Below are positions 16,695 through 24,820 of a stretch of 64,000 nt of DNA, one piece after another. The notes beneath the pieces were generated by a model. That model was not told the DNA's origin. It did not search any database and saw nothing but the letters and a program-made list of their open reading frames with translations. Where the stretch lies: positions 124,001-188,000 of the forward strand of contig JAFAGI010000020.1 in the NCBI GenBank assembly GCA_023422835.1, written 5' to 3'. Position numbers and translations under genes: made by a program. Source of the stretch: Bacteroidota bacterium. GTDB lineage: Bacteria > Bacteroidota > Bacteroidia > Chitinophagales > Chitinophagaceae. Each line of letters begins with the position of its first letter. Position 1 is the stretch's first letter.

Positions 16695-16988
16695 ATGAGC
16701 ATTGTACAATCATTAAATAAAGATTTTGAAAGCAGGGTAAGGCTGGGAATTATGTCTGTACTAATGGTGAACGACTGGGCAGAATTCAATGAGCTAAAAG
16801 AATACCTGCAGGTAACTGACGGCAACCTGGCGAGCCATATCTCAGCGCTGGAAAAGAAAAAATATATAAAAATAAAAAAAGAGTTCGTTTCACGTAAACC
16901 TAAAACATCCTACGCTGTATCGTCATCGGGCCGCAAAGCTTTTGTAGACCACATCAACGCTTTGGAAAAACTAATCAATAATCAATAA
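16695..16988 (+). CDS. Winged-helix transcriptional regulator
   Basis: A 97-residue single-domain DNA-binding protein. The sequence ESRVRLGIMSVLMVNDWAEFNELKEYLQVTDGNLASHISALEKKKYI is a typical MarR/ArsR-like winged helix; the wing follows (IKKEFVSRKPKTSYAVSSSGRKAF). It lacks a ligand-binding domain. It sits between a membrane-protein gene and a large membrane-protein gene, and both of their promoters carry ACTTTG-N5-CAAAGT. I infer that this protein binds those sites and controls all three genes. Confidence 0.9.
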   Translation: MSIVQSLNKDFESRVRLGIMSVLMVNDWAEFNELKEYLQVTDGNLASHISALEKKKYIKIKKEFVSRKPKTSYAVSSSGRKAFVDHINALEKLINNQ

Positions 16989-17002
16989 ATTTTTTTATAC
17001 TC

Positions 17003-17010
17003 TTACTTTG
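17003..17010 (+). promoter_or_regulatory. -7 element of the 470-residue membrane protein gene
   Basis: TTACTTTG, one mismatch to TAnnTTTG, 33 bases before the ATG. It coincides with the left half of operator 2. No -33 TTG at the usual distance. Confidence 0.45.
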
Positions 17011-17021
17011 CAATACAAAGT
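17005..17021. promoter_or_regulatory. Operator 2, ACTTTG-N5-CAAAGT
   Basis: ACTTTG caata CAAAGT, with the same half-sites, spacing and following ACTTT as operator 1. It lies 16 bases after the regulator gene and 22 bases before the next gene. Confidence 0.6.
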
Positions 17022-17043
17022 ACTTTCAAACAAAAATTAAACA

Positions 17044-18456
17044 ATGAAAACAGTAAAAAATCAATTGCTGTTGTTTACAACAGCATCTTTTGTTATCTTA
17101 TTTTATGGGCAGGAAGTGGGATTAAATCTATCTATTTTTGCAATGATGGTATGGTGCAGTTTACTATTGCTCAGGAAGAAAATTTATAAAGACACAAAGT
17201 TTATTTTTTTGAGCTTATGTGTTATAACCTCTGCCGGCGCATTTGCATGGTATGGCGATTTCATTTCATTCGCAGCATTGTATCTGTCACTGATCATAGC
17301 AGGCTTCTACACATTATTTTTAAATAAGCTCAATATGCTGAACCTTCTCGTTCTTTTGCCTGCCAACTATGCCAGCTTCCCGTTCAGGATATTTATGCTG
17401 AACAAATGGCTGTTCAGTAAAAATAAAATCACCCATATCAGGGCAAGGCTGATTGCCTACTATATCATTCCCGGTTTTTTTGCTGTGATCTTTGTTATTG
17501 TTTATAGTAATAGCAGCAGTTTGTTATCCGGGTTTTTCAGCAAATTTGTTACAGACTTTAAAATGACGGAAATATTGGTATTAACCGCTTTTGGATTTTT
17601 CATGATGTTTAATTTCTATCATTTCATGATACCCAGAATTGTGATATACAATAATCAGAATCTTGGAGATAATTTTTCCGGAGACAAAAGAGCACAGAAG
17701 GCTTCGCTCTATAACTTTGATGTAAACCTGGAAAGAAAAAGCGGAGAAATCACCTTAATATTACTGAATATTCTGCTGTTGCTATTTTTGGTTGTATACA
17801 ATATAGAACAATTTCAATTCAGCAGTGAGGATACGCTAAGCAGCAACGTTCATGAAAGAATTTATACCATCATTTTCTCAATCGTACTTGCAGTAAGCAT
17901 TATACTCTTTTATTTTAAAAATACTTTCAACTTTGACCAATCTGCAGGAAGGTTAAAACTATTGGCTTACCTGTGGATCGGGCTTAATCTGTTGTTGATC
18001 CTTTCAGCGCTGATAGCTAACAGCATTTATGTACAGGCTTATGCACTTACTTTTAAAAGGATCGGCGTGTATATTTTCCTGTTGCTCTCTATGATCGGCC
18101 TTTACTTTACTTATACTAAGATCAGGAAAAAGAAGACAAATATTTACCTGGTAAAAAATATGTTTTGGGCATTTTTTATAACGCTTGTGATAAGCAGTGC
18201 AATCAACTGGTCATGGATTGTAACAAAATATACCATCAACTATTCAAAAAAACCGGACTTGTACTACCTATTTTACAACACAGAATTCAACAGAGAAATA
18301 TTTTATAGACATTATAAAAATGAATTTACCAAAGGCTGGCAAGGCCAAACAGGAGATGAAAGATATAAAGATCTCCTTGAAGCGGGGGTTGATTATGAGA
18401 AGCATAAAAAACTTTTATCCCGGAAATTATACTACCATTTCCTTGAATTAAAATGA
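17044..18456 (+). CDS. Polytopic membrane protein, DUF4173/DUF4153-like
   Basis: A 470-residue protein with about a dozen hydrophobic segments and a soluble C-terminal tail with FNREIFYRHYKNEF and GVDYEKHKKLLSRKLYYHFLELK. Overall layout, including the central conserved loop after the sixth or seventh helix (YNFDVNLERKSGEITLILLNILLLLFL), resembles DUF4173/DUF4153 membrane proteins, which are common in Bacteroidota. I recognise this by pattern and am not certain. Its promoter shares an operator with the upstream membrane protein-regulator unit, so it belongs to the same small regulon. Molecular function unknown. Confidence 0.85.
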   Translation: MKTVKNQLLLFTTASFVILFYGQEVGLNLSIFAMMVWCSLLLLRKKIYKDTKFIFLSLCVITSAGAFAWYGDFISFAALYLSLIIAGFYTLFLNKLNMLNLLVLLPANYASFPFRIFMLNKWLFSKNKITHIRARLIAYYIIPGFFAVIFVIVYSNSSSLLSGFFSKFVTDFKMTEILVLTAFGFFMMFNFYHFMIPRIVIYNNQNLGDNFSGDKRAQKASLYNFDVNLERKSGEITLILLNILLLLFLVVYNIEQFQFSSEDTLSSNVHERIYTIIFSIVLAVSIILFYFKNTFNFDQSAGRLKLLAYLWIGLNLLLILSALIANSIYVQAYALTFKRIGVYIFLLLSMIGLYFTYTKIRKKKTNIYLVKNMFWAFFITLVISSAINWSWIVTKYTINYSKKPDLYYLFYNTEFNREIFYRHYKNEFTKGWQGQTGDERYKDLLEAGVDYEKHKKLLSRKLYYHFLELK

Positions 18457-18472
18457 TAGCTTAATTATTTCT

Positions 18473-18480
18473 TATCTTTG
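18473..18480 (+). promoter_or_regulatory. -7 element of lysS
   Basis: TATCTTTG, a full match to TAnnTTTG, 17 bases before the lysS ATG. The nearest TTG upstream is too far away (27 bp). Confidence 0.5.
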
Positions 18481-18497
18481 CGCCTCAAAATTGTATT

Positions 18498-20012
18498 ATG
18501 AGTCAGCATTTATCAGATCAGGAGATCATAAGGAGAGAGAAGTTAAAAAACCTGGCAGAAGCCGGTATTGAAGCCTACCCGGCCGCGTTATATCCCGTAT
18601 CACATTATTCATCGGAAATAAAATCTGCTTTTAGCGAAGAAACCAAAGAAGCATTTACAGATGTTTGCATTGCTGGGCGAGTAATGAGCATCAACGATAA
18701 GGGAAAAGTATTTTTTATAAAAGTACAGGACAGCAAAGGCATAATACAATTGTATGTAAAACGCGATGAGATTTGCCCGGAAGAGGACAAAACTTTTTGG
18801 CAACTGGCCATCAAAGGCCTGGACCTGGGAGATTTTATTGGTGTAAAAGGTTTTGTGTTTATAACAAAAACAGGCGAAACTTCTATACACGCTAAAGAGA
18901 TAACCCTGTTGGCCAAAGCGCTGAAACCCTTGCCGGTAGTGAAGCGCGATGAAGACGGCAACCTGCATGATGCAGTTACAGACCCGGAATTCAGGTACCG
19001 CCAGCGCTATGCAGACCTGGTAATAAACCCTGATGTGAAGAAAACCTTTACACAACGTACAACCATTATCAACACTATCCGCGATTTTCTCAATGAACGT
19101 GGTGCGCTGGAGGTAGATACTCCCGTGCTGCAATCCATTCCCGGCGGCGCTGCTGCCAGGCCGTTCACTACCCACCACAATGCGCTGGACGTACCATTTT
19201 ACCTGAGGATAGCCAATGAACTTTACCTCAAACGCCTGATTGTAGGCGGCTTTGACTGGGTATACGAGTTCAGCCGCAATTTCAGGAACGAAGGCATGGA
19301 CCGCACACATAACCCGGAATTTACGGTGCTGGAATGGTACACAGCCTACAAAGATTATTTCTGGATGATGGAAATTACCGAACAACTCATGGAGAAGCTG
19401 GCTATAGCTGTTCATGGCACCACCGATGTGCAGGTAGGTGATAAAGTGATCAGCTTTAAAGCGCCGTACAAAAGAATTTCCATACTGGATGCTATTAAAG
19501 AAAATACGGGCATTGATGTGAGCAGCATGAATGAAGACGAACTGAGAGAGGTGGCCAGCAAGCTGAATATTCATGCAGATAATACCATGGGCAAAGGAAA
19601 ACTGATTGACGAATTGTTTGGTGAAACTTCTGAAAGTAAATTCATACAGCCTACTTTTATCATTGATTACCCGGTAGAAATGTCGCCACTAACTAAGAAG
19701 CACAGAAGCAAGGAAGGACTGGTAGAGCGTTTTGAACTGATGATCAATGGTAAGGAAATTGCCAATGCATACACCGAGCTGAATGACCCTATTGACCAGA
19801 GAGAGCGATTTGAAGAGCAGGCAGAGTTAATGGAGAGGGGCGATGACGAGGCCATGTTTATAGACCAGGATTTTCTCCGCGCACTAGAATACGGCATGCC
19901 ACCTACAAGCGGCATAGGTATTGGCATTGACAGGCTGGTGATGTTGCTCACCAATCAACCTTCCATACAGGATGTATTGTTTTTCCCGCAGATGAGGCCG
20001 GAGAAGGCATAG
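18498..20012 (+). CDS. lysS: Lysyl-tRNA synthetase, class II
   Basis: Charges tRNA-Lys. The 504-residue length is standard. An N-terminal OB-fold anticodon-binding domain (FTDVCIAGRVMSINDKGKVFFIKVQD) precedes the class II catalytic core, with motif 2 FRNEGMDRTHNPEFT and motif 3 GIGIGIDRLVMLL near the end. The lysine-specific stretch EMSPLTKKHRSKEGLVERFE is present. A repeat-rich region and a very stable hairpin follow the gene. Confidence 0.98.
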   Translation: MSQHLSDQEIIRREKLKNLAEAGIEAYPAALYPVSHYSSEIKSAFSEETKEAFTDVCIAGRVMSINDKGKVFFIKVQDSKGIIQLYVKRDEICPEEDKTFWQLAIKGLDLGDFIGVKGFVFITKTGETSIHAKEITLLAKALKPLPVVKRDEDGNLHDAVTDPEFRYRQRYADLVINPDVKKTFTQRTTIINTIRDFLNERGALEVDTPVLQSIPGGAAARPFTTHHNALDVPFYLRIANELYLKRLIVGGFDWVYEFSRNFRNEGMDRTHNPEFTVLEWYTAYKDYFWMMEITEQLMEKLAIAVHGTTDVQVGDKVISFKAPYKRISILDAIKENTGIDVSSMNEDELREVASKLNIHADNTMGKGKLIDELFGETSESKFIQPTFIIDYPVEMSPLTKKHRSKEGLVERFELMINGKEIANAYTELNDPIDQRERFEEQAELMERGDDEAMFIDQDFLRALEYGMPPTSGIGIGIDRLVMLLTNQPSIQDVLFFPQMRPEKA

Positions 20013-20015
20013 TTG

Positions 20016-20165
20016 TATGAAGTGATGTGGGGTCGTTGATTGTGTATTTGTTTAGCTGTGGAGGTGTTGACTTATGAAGTAATGATGTGATGTGATGAAG
20101 TTATGCGTGGGTCATTGACTGTTTAGTTGTGGAGATGCGGAGTGTTTGGTTATGAAGTAATCAAG
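20016..20165. repeat. Imperfect G/T-rich direct repeats
   Basis: Units of about 57 and 78 bp starting TATGAAGT at 20016, 20073 and 20151. They share GTCRTTGAYTGT and TTTAGYTGTGGAGRTG inside. Stop codons occur in all frames; it does not look coding. Confidence 0.55.
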
Positions 20166-20171
20166 TTAAGA

Positions 20172-20207
20172 AGAAATGCGTGGCGTCATCGCCACGCATT
20201 TCTTTTC
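20172..20207 (+). terminator. Hairpin terminator after lysS
   Basis: Perfect 14-bp stem AGAAATGCGTGGCG/CGCCACGCATTTCT with a TCAT tetraloop and a following TTTTC. The T-run is short, and it could alternatively be a REP-like element; it lies 160 bases after lysS. Confidence 0.6.
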
Positions 20208-20321
20208 TATCGCCTCCGGCGATGTTATTACAATTTTCCTGATAAACTATTAGGAAATCCATTGCTGCAATAACCCTGCTGTTTTGTCGAGTTGTCTAAT
20301 TGTTGAGTTGCTGTTTCAGCA

Positions 20322-21167
20322 TTATATATTTACCGTCACAGATAAGAAAGTTTTTAGCTTAGAAAAAATATCTGATATATACGTACCGCCAATTTCATGG
20401 CCGCCGTTGTACAGGTGAGACTCATTTTTTACTTTAAACTCATTCAACTTCTGATCAAGTATTGTTTTCTGCGAAACAGGAACCAGCAGATCCAGTTTTC
20501 CAAAGAAGGAAATGGTAGGCGCAGATGAAGCAGATACCCAGGTAACCGGGCTGGCATACACCGGCGCAGTCATGCCTGCAGGCAGCGATGAAGCATCGGT
20601 GATATGTTGTAAAGATACGGCATACTGCGGGTTGGAACTGTAATAGGTATCGGCCAGGTTAGTTGGCCCTACGATGTTGGCAACAGCCTTTACACGATGC
20701 GCTGCATCAAACTTATAGGCATACAACATAGAAAGATGCCCGCCGGCGCTTACACCGCATAGAACAAATTCAGGCTTTATGGCCAACTCGCCGGCATTTT
20801 GCACAAAATAATTTATTACTGCATGGATATCATCTGTCTGGTTAGGCAGCATTTTATTGTTCTGATCAACCAGCCTGTAGTTCATATTTACAATGGCATG
20901 GCCGGGTAAATGCTGTTGTATGGCAGCTATTGCAGGGGTAAAGTCTTTTTTATCACCACCGGTCCAGCCGCCGCCGTGGATGAGTATTATTACCCGCGTT
21001 TGAGCCGTGCTCCTGTTGGCAGGAAGGTACATATCAAAAGTTTGGTGTGTATTGCTGCCGTAGGAAACATTTAATTGTGTTTTGGCTTCAGCCACAACAA
21101 TTTCTTTATCTTTTTTATCACAGGATATCATAAACAGCATTAAACAAACAGAGATAATATATTTCAT
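20322..21167 (-). CDS. Lipoprotein alpha/beta hydrolase (esterase/acyl hydrolase)
   Basis: A 281-residue exported hydrolase. It starts MKYIISVCLMLFMISC, a lipoprotein signal with Cys at position 16, so it is probably anchored in the periplasm or on the outer membrane. The HGGGWTGGDKK oxyanion motif and the nucleophile CGVSAGGH place it with the hormone-sensitive lipase/BD-FAE-like esterases. Asp (LDLLVPVSQ) and His (GGHEIGGTY) complete the triad. I chose the ATG at 21167 for the lipoprotein signal; a longer in-frame start at 21221 exists. Substrate unknown; feruloyl, acetyl or similar esters are possible. Confidence 0.87.
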   Translation of the reverse strand: MKYIISVCLMLFMISCDKKDKEIVVAEAKTQLNVSYGSNTHQTFDMYLPANRSTAQTRVIILIHGGGWTGGDKKDFTPAIAAIQQHLPGHAIVNMNYRLVDQNNKMLPNQTDDIHAVINYFVQNAGELAIKPEFVLCGVSAGGHLSMLYAYKFDAAHRVKAVANIVGPTNLADTYYSSNPQYAVSLQHITDASSLPAGMTAPVYASPVTWVSASSAPTISFFGKLDLLVPVSQKTILDQKLNEFKVKNESHLYNGGHEIGGTYISDIFSKLKTFLSVTVNI

Positions 21168-21267
21168 AAGCAAGGTTTTGATTGGTTCAGTGTAAAGAGT
21201 GGGTTTTGTAGAATACATCAAAAACTTTACCGAAACTGCTGTGTGCCCTGCCTACTACAAACAAAAA

Positions 21268-21292
21268 TAGCTGTCGTATTTTACGACAGCTA
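21268..21292 (-). terminator. Terminator of the rplU-rpmA operon
   Basis: Perfect 11-bp stem TAGCTGTCGTA/TACGACAGCTA with a TTT loop. On the minus strand it is followed by a T-rich stretch (TTTTTGT). It lies 24 bases past the rpmA stop. Confidence 0.8.
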
Positions 21293-21315
21293 AAATATTT
21301 TAAAACAATTAGTGT

Positions 21316-21588
21316 TTATTGCGCAACTAGCACTTCCTGCTCTACTACAGAAACAACTGATTTATTATCTTTCGTTTTTCTGAATTCTACAACGCCGTCG
21401 GTTAATGCAAACAATGTGAAGTCTTTACCCACGCCCACATTTTTACCGGGATGATATGTAGTACCACGCTGGCGCACGATAATATTACCTGAAATCGCAG
21501 GCTGACCGCCATAGATCTTTACACCAAGACGTTTGCTTCTGGAGTCGCGACCGTTTTTTACGCTACCTTCACCTTTCTTATGTGCCAT
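21316..21588 (-). CDS. rpmA: 50S ribosomal protein L27
   Basis: Large-subunit protein reaching the peptidyl-transferase centre. The 90 residues begin [24 protein letters not shown] and include [17 protein letters not shown] and [12 protein letters not shown], all hallmark L27 sequence. The N-terminus starts directly with the mature AHKK; there is no cleavable extension as found in Firmicutes. It follows rplU by 40 bases on the same strand, the usual L21-L27 operon. Confidence 0.98.
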   Translation of the reverse strand: MAHKKGEGSVKNGRDSRSKRLGVKIYGGQPAISGNIIVRQRGTTYHPGKNVGVGKDFTLFALTDGVVEFRKTKDNKSVVSVVEQEVLVAQ

Positions 21589-21628
21589 TTCTTATAAAAT
21601 TAATACGTTTAATGAATAGTTTGCAAAG

Positions 21629-21934
21629 TTACGCAATTCCGCTGATCTTGATTTGCGTATACTGTGTTCTGTGTCCGTGTTTTTTACGGAAGCCTTTTCT
21701 TCTTTTGTGTTTGAAAGCAATTACTTTATCTCCCTGCACTTTATCGGCTACAACTTCGGCAGATACTACTGCTTTCACAGCATCGCCCAGAGTAACGTTA
21801 CCGCCATCGCCGGTCATCAATACTTCATTGAACTCAATTTGATCTCCTTGCTTTGCAGACAAATGCGGTACATACAAGGTATCGCCTTCCTGTACTCTGA
21901 ATTGCTGGCCTGCTATCTTTACAACTGCGAACAT
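21629..21934 (-). CDS. rplU: 50S ribosomal protein L21
   Basis: A 101-residue ribosomal protein. It begins MFAVVKIAGQQFRVQEGDTLYVP and ends KHKRRKGFRKKHGHRTQYTQIKISGI, the typical basic C-terminal block of L21. It is the first gene of the rplU-rpmA operon and has a perfect Bacteroidota promoter just upstream. Confidence 0.98.
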   Translation of the reverse strand: MFAVVKIAGQQFRVQEGDTLYVPHLSAKQGDQIEFNEVLMTGDGGNVTLGDAVKAVVSAEVVADKVQGDKVIAFKHKRRKGFRKKHGHRTQYTQIKISGIA

Positions 21935-21955
21935 AGTTTTTAAAAATTAGGACTG

Positions 21956-21985
21956 CAAAGGTATGCTTTTTTTCTATAAAAGCAA
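21956..21985 (-). promoter_or_regulatory. Promoter of rplU-rpmA
   Basis: On the minus strand TTG (21985-21983), 19 bp, TACCTTTG (21963-21956), ending 22 bases before the rplU ATG. Confidence 0.8.
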
Positions 21986-22021
21986 CAAATTATTCATTTA
22001 ATTTGAAAAAGTCATATTTGC

Positions 22022-22450
22022 TTAAGGTATTTGTGTCAATGAAATATTATCTGCTGCATTACCAACATTGGCTTTGAAGCTCAAGTCACGAGGAGAAGAA
22101 TTAGTATTTGCGCTTATAGAAATTTTTATTTGCTGCTCATCTATCTTTTCCACAGTGAACCATTCCCCTTCGAATTTATAAATATACCATAGTATATTTT
22201 GTGCTCCTTCAGGCGCATTTTTAGTATAGTATTTAATAGAACCGTCATGAAAATCAAGTGGTTTTCCATTTACTACAAGTTCGTTAAACCACCATTCAAC
22301 CTTATTTTTAGCAATTAATACCGTATCTTTTGTCGAATTGGAAAAAATGTGCTGATTGTTATCAAATCCCGGCCTCTTAGCAAATCCTTCATTTTTATCG
22401 CATGCAAAAAACATCAATGACATTAATATTATCCAGGAAAAATTTTTCAT
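22022..22450 (-). CDS. Lipoprotein of unknown function
   Basis: A 142-residue protein with lipoprotein signal MKNFSWIILMSLMFFAC (lipobox FFAC). The remainder is polar, with aromatic pairs (EWWFNELVVNG, LWYIYKFEGEWFTVEKI) suggesting a small beta-sandwich, and ends in ISLTQIP. No family recognised. It is a single gene in reverse orientation between rplU and the GH3 gene. Confidence 0.8.
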   Translation of the reverse strand: MKNFSWIILMSLMFFACDKNEGFAKRPGFDNNQHIFSNSTKDTVLIAKNKVEWWFNELVVNGKPLDFHDGSIKYYTKNAPEGAQNILWYIYKFEGEWFTVEKIDEQQIKISISANTNSSPRDLSFKANVGNAADNISLTQIP

Positions 22451-22538
22451 AATTGTTATTATTTTATTAATTAGCGCCTCTGCAAAGATAACATGTCTTA
22501 CAGATGCAAAATTAAAACGGATTCATCATAAGTTATAG

Positions 22539-22546
22539 TATTTTTG
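22539..22546 (+). promoter_or_regulatory. -7 element of the GH3-family gene
   Basis: TATTTTTG, a match to TAnnTTTG, 20 bases before the GTG start. No -33 TTG at the usual spacing. Confidence 0.4.
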
Positions 22547-22566
22547 TTTGGATAAAAAGCAATAGC

Positions 22567-24060
22567 GTGAGTATACTATCTTATTTAGCGAAGGCAGCAG
22601 CCGGCATATTTTACAACATACAGAAAAAAGTGATGCGCAATGCGGTGGCTGACCAGGAAAAGACCATGCGCGAACTGGTGCAGAAGGCCAGGAATACCCG
22701 CTTCGGACACGACCATCATTTCGGAAACATTCATTCGTATGAAGATTTTAAAAAGCACGTGCCCATCCGCGATTACGAAGGCATAAAGCACTACATAGAA
22801 CTGATTAAAAACGGTGAAAAAGATATTCTCTGGCCCGGAAAACCGGCTTATTTTGCCAAAACCAGCGGCACGACCAGCGGCACCAAGTATATCCCCATCA
22901 CCAAAGAATCCATGCAGAACCATATAAGGTCTACTGCAAAATCCCTGCTCACGTATATTGCCACAACCGGCAACAGCGATTTTATCAACGGCAAAATGAT
23001 CTTCCTGAGCGGCTCACCCACATTAGACGAGGTTGGCGGCATCCCCACAGGGCGGCTTAGCGGCATCTCTAACCACCATGTGCCGGGATTTTTAAGAAAA
23101 CGCCAGGTACCCAGCTACGAAACAAACTGCATTGAAGACTGGGAAACCAAGCTGGATAAAATTGTGGAAGAAACCATAGATAAAGACATGACCCTGATAG
23201 GCGGCATCCCGCCCTGGATACAGATGTATTTTGATAAACTCTATGAAAAGACCGGCAAAAAAGTAATTGAACTGTTCCCGAATTTTTCTGTGCTGGTGTA
23301 TGGCGGCGTGAATTTTGAACCCTATAAACAAAAATTATTTGAATCCATAGGGAAAGAAGTGGATTCTATAGAATTGTTTCCTGCTTCGGAAGGCTCCTTT
23401 GCCTACCAGGATGTGCAGGGCCAAAAAGGCATGCTGCTCACAAGCAATGAAGGTATTTTTTATGAATTTGTACCCGCCGAAGAAATTCATGATGAAAATC
23501 CTACCAGGCTATACCTCCGCGATGTAGAAATCGGCAAAAACTATGCGCTCATTATCAATAACAATGCAGGCTTGTGGGGATACAATATCGGCGATACGGT
23601 AAAGTTTGTAAGCATTGACCCTTACAGGCTGATCGTATCAGGCAGGACCAAACATTATATTTCTGCATTTGGCGAGCATGTGATTGGGGAAGAAGTGGAA
23701 TCGGCCTTATCTGAAACTCTGAAAAAATACCCGGCACAAATTACTGAATGCACGGTAGCGCCACTTGTAGCACAGGAAGAAGGCAAAAGCCACCACCAGT
23801 GGTTTATAGAATTTGAAAAACAGCCCGATGACCTTGAAGCTTTTGCAGAAGAATTAGATATGCATTTACGGAAAAAGAATACTTACTACGACGATCTTAT
23901 AGCCGGCAATATTTTGCAGAGGCTGCAGATCATCTCTGTGAAAAGAGACGCTTTTATCAATTACATGAAGTCCATCGGAAAGCTGGGCGGCCAGAACAAA
24001 CTGCCGCGCCTGAGCAATGACAGGAAGATTGCAGAAGTGTTGGAGAAGGAGCAGTTATGA
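22567..24060 (+). CDS. GH3 auxin-responsive-promoter-family protein (acyl-adenylating enzyme)
   Basis: A 497-residue member of the GH3 branch of the luciferase-like adenylating superfamily; plant relatives conjugate amino acids to hormones. The ATP-binding motif is KTSGTTSGTKYIPIT. Further conserved text is YGGVNFEPYKQKLFE, LFPASEGSFAYQD and the C-terminal GLWGYNIGDTVKF. The start is GTG at 22567; no in-frame ATG lies close upstream, and the N-terminus MSILSYLAKAAAGIFYNIQKKV is normal for bacterial members. Bacteroidota commonly carry such a gene but its substrate is unknown. Confidence 0.93.
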   Translation: MSILSYLAKAAAGIFYNIQKKVMRNAVADQEKTMRELVQKARNTRFGHDHHFGNIHSYEDFKKHVPIRDYEGIKHYIELIKNGEKDILWPGKPAYFAKTSGTTSGTKYIPITKESMQNHIRSTAKSLLTYIATTGNSDFINGKMIFLSGSPTLDEVGGIPTGRLSGISNHHVPGFLRKRQVPSYETNCIEDWETKLDKIVEETIDKDMTLIGGIPPWIQMYFDKLYEKTGKKVIELFPNFSVLVYGGVNFEPYKQKLFESIGKEVDSIELFPASEGSFAYQDVQGQKGMLLTSNEGIFYEFVPAEEIHDENPTRLYLRDVEIGKNYALIINNNAGLWGYNIGDTVKFVSIDPYRLIVSGRTKHYISAFGEHVIGEEVESALSETLKKYPAQITECTVAPLVAQEEGKSHHQWFIEFEKQPDDLEAFAEELDMHLRKKNTYYDDLIAGNILQRLQIISVKRDAFINYMKSIGKLGGQNKLPRLSNDRKIAEVLEKEQL

Positions 24061-24081
24061 TAAAAAGGTTTTTTCTAAGTT

Positions 24082-24108
24082 AAGTTCCGTACGATATGCA
24101 TGGAACTT
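24082..24108. terminator. Hairpin between convergent genes
   Basis: AAGTTCC (24082-24088) pairs with GGAACTT (24102-24108), and a T-rich tail follows on the plus strand. Probably ends the GH3 transcript. Confidence 0.5.
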
Positions 24109-24122
24109 GGTATTTATTTTTC

Positions 24123-24662
24123 TTAGAATGCGTAGCCAAAAGAAAGATAGGGCAGTGGTATAAAGTTTTTGGAATCGAATACCGGTGCCAATCCTGTCCT
24201 GAACAAAAAGCCTCCATATAAAGGTTGCCTTCTGTAACCAAAATTCAGCGTTCCGTAAATAGAATTATCAGGGCCAAACAAACCAGTATTAGAAAATACA
24301 GCGCCGGCGCCGATCTCAAAATATTTTCCATTTTTACCCAGCAGATAATTCATTAAAACTGGCACTGTTAGTACCGATTCTCCTCCTGAACTTACATACC
24401 CGATTCCTATTCTTGCGCCCAGGCCATTTAGCTTTTTTTCAAAACGCATATCTCCATTTATAGAGAAGATAATGCTGCTTCCTCCTAATTCAACAAATAT
24501 ATTGCTTGCTCTTAAATTAGATTGTTCAAGAGTAGCTTGCTTTACATCAGCACCTGTCTTCTTAAAGTAGGGCAATGTATCTGTAGAGAAATCAGTATTA
24601 TTTTGCGCAAAAGAAAGACCACCTATAGTTAGCAAACATATACCAAGAAAAAGCTTTTTCAT
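24123..24662 (-). CDS. Exported protein, probable outer-membrane beta-barrel
   Basis: A 179-residue protein with signal peptide MKKLFLGICLLTIGGLSFAQ. After a short polar linker come alternating aromatic/glycine strands (NIFVELGGSSIIFSINGDMRF, GLGARIGIGYVSSGG, LNFGYRRQPLYGGFLFRTGLAPVF) ending in LPYLSFGYAF. The terminal Phe and strand pattern suggest an eight-strand outer-membrane barrel. No specific family recognised. It is a single gene, convergent with the GH3 gene. Confidence 0.82.
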   Translation of the reverse strand: MKKLFLGICLLTIGGLSFAQNNTDFSTDTLPYFKKTGADVKQATLEQSNLRASNIFVELGGSSIIFSINGDMRFEKKLNGLGARIGIGYVSSGGESVLTVPVLMNYLLGKNGKYFEIGAGAVFSNTGLFGPDNSIYGTLNFGYRRQPLYGGFLFRTGLAPVFDSKNFIPLPYLSFGYAF

Positions 24663-24820
24663 TACTAAAGTTTTAACAGTTTATATATAATACGTAAAGT
24701 TAAAGTGTTTTGTTACATCTAAAAATAAATAATTATTAAGCCCGGCATGTTACTTGCTATTTTTCAGAATTAAATAAATACAATATCTTTACAAATTGTT
24801 GTAAATTCTGATCTCTTTTC

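Larger units (their letters stand above)
20013..20321. other. Repeat-rich intergenic region after lysS
   Basis: About 310 bases with no gene. The first 145 bases are G/T-rich on this strand and consist of imperfect direct repeats beginning TATGAAGT (20016, 20073, 20151). A 14-bp perfect hairpin follows (20172-20203), and then a short hairpin ATCGCC-TCC-GGCGAT (20209-20223). Confidence 0.6.

Noticed and set aside
18609..19574. A 321-codon open frame on the minus strand
   Set aside because: It lies wholly antisense to lysS, has no recognisable domain, and lysS has all class II motifs.
20172..20203. Perfect hairpin considered as a CRISPR or REP repeat
   Set aside because: Only one copy seen, with no spaced array; it is better read as the lysS terminator. 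No CRISPR array exists in the window.
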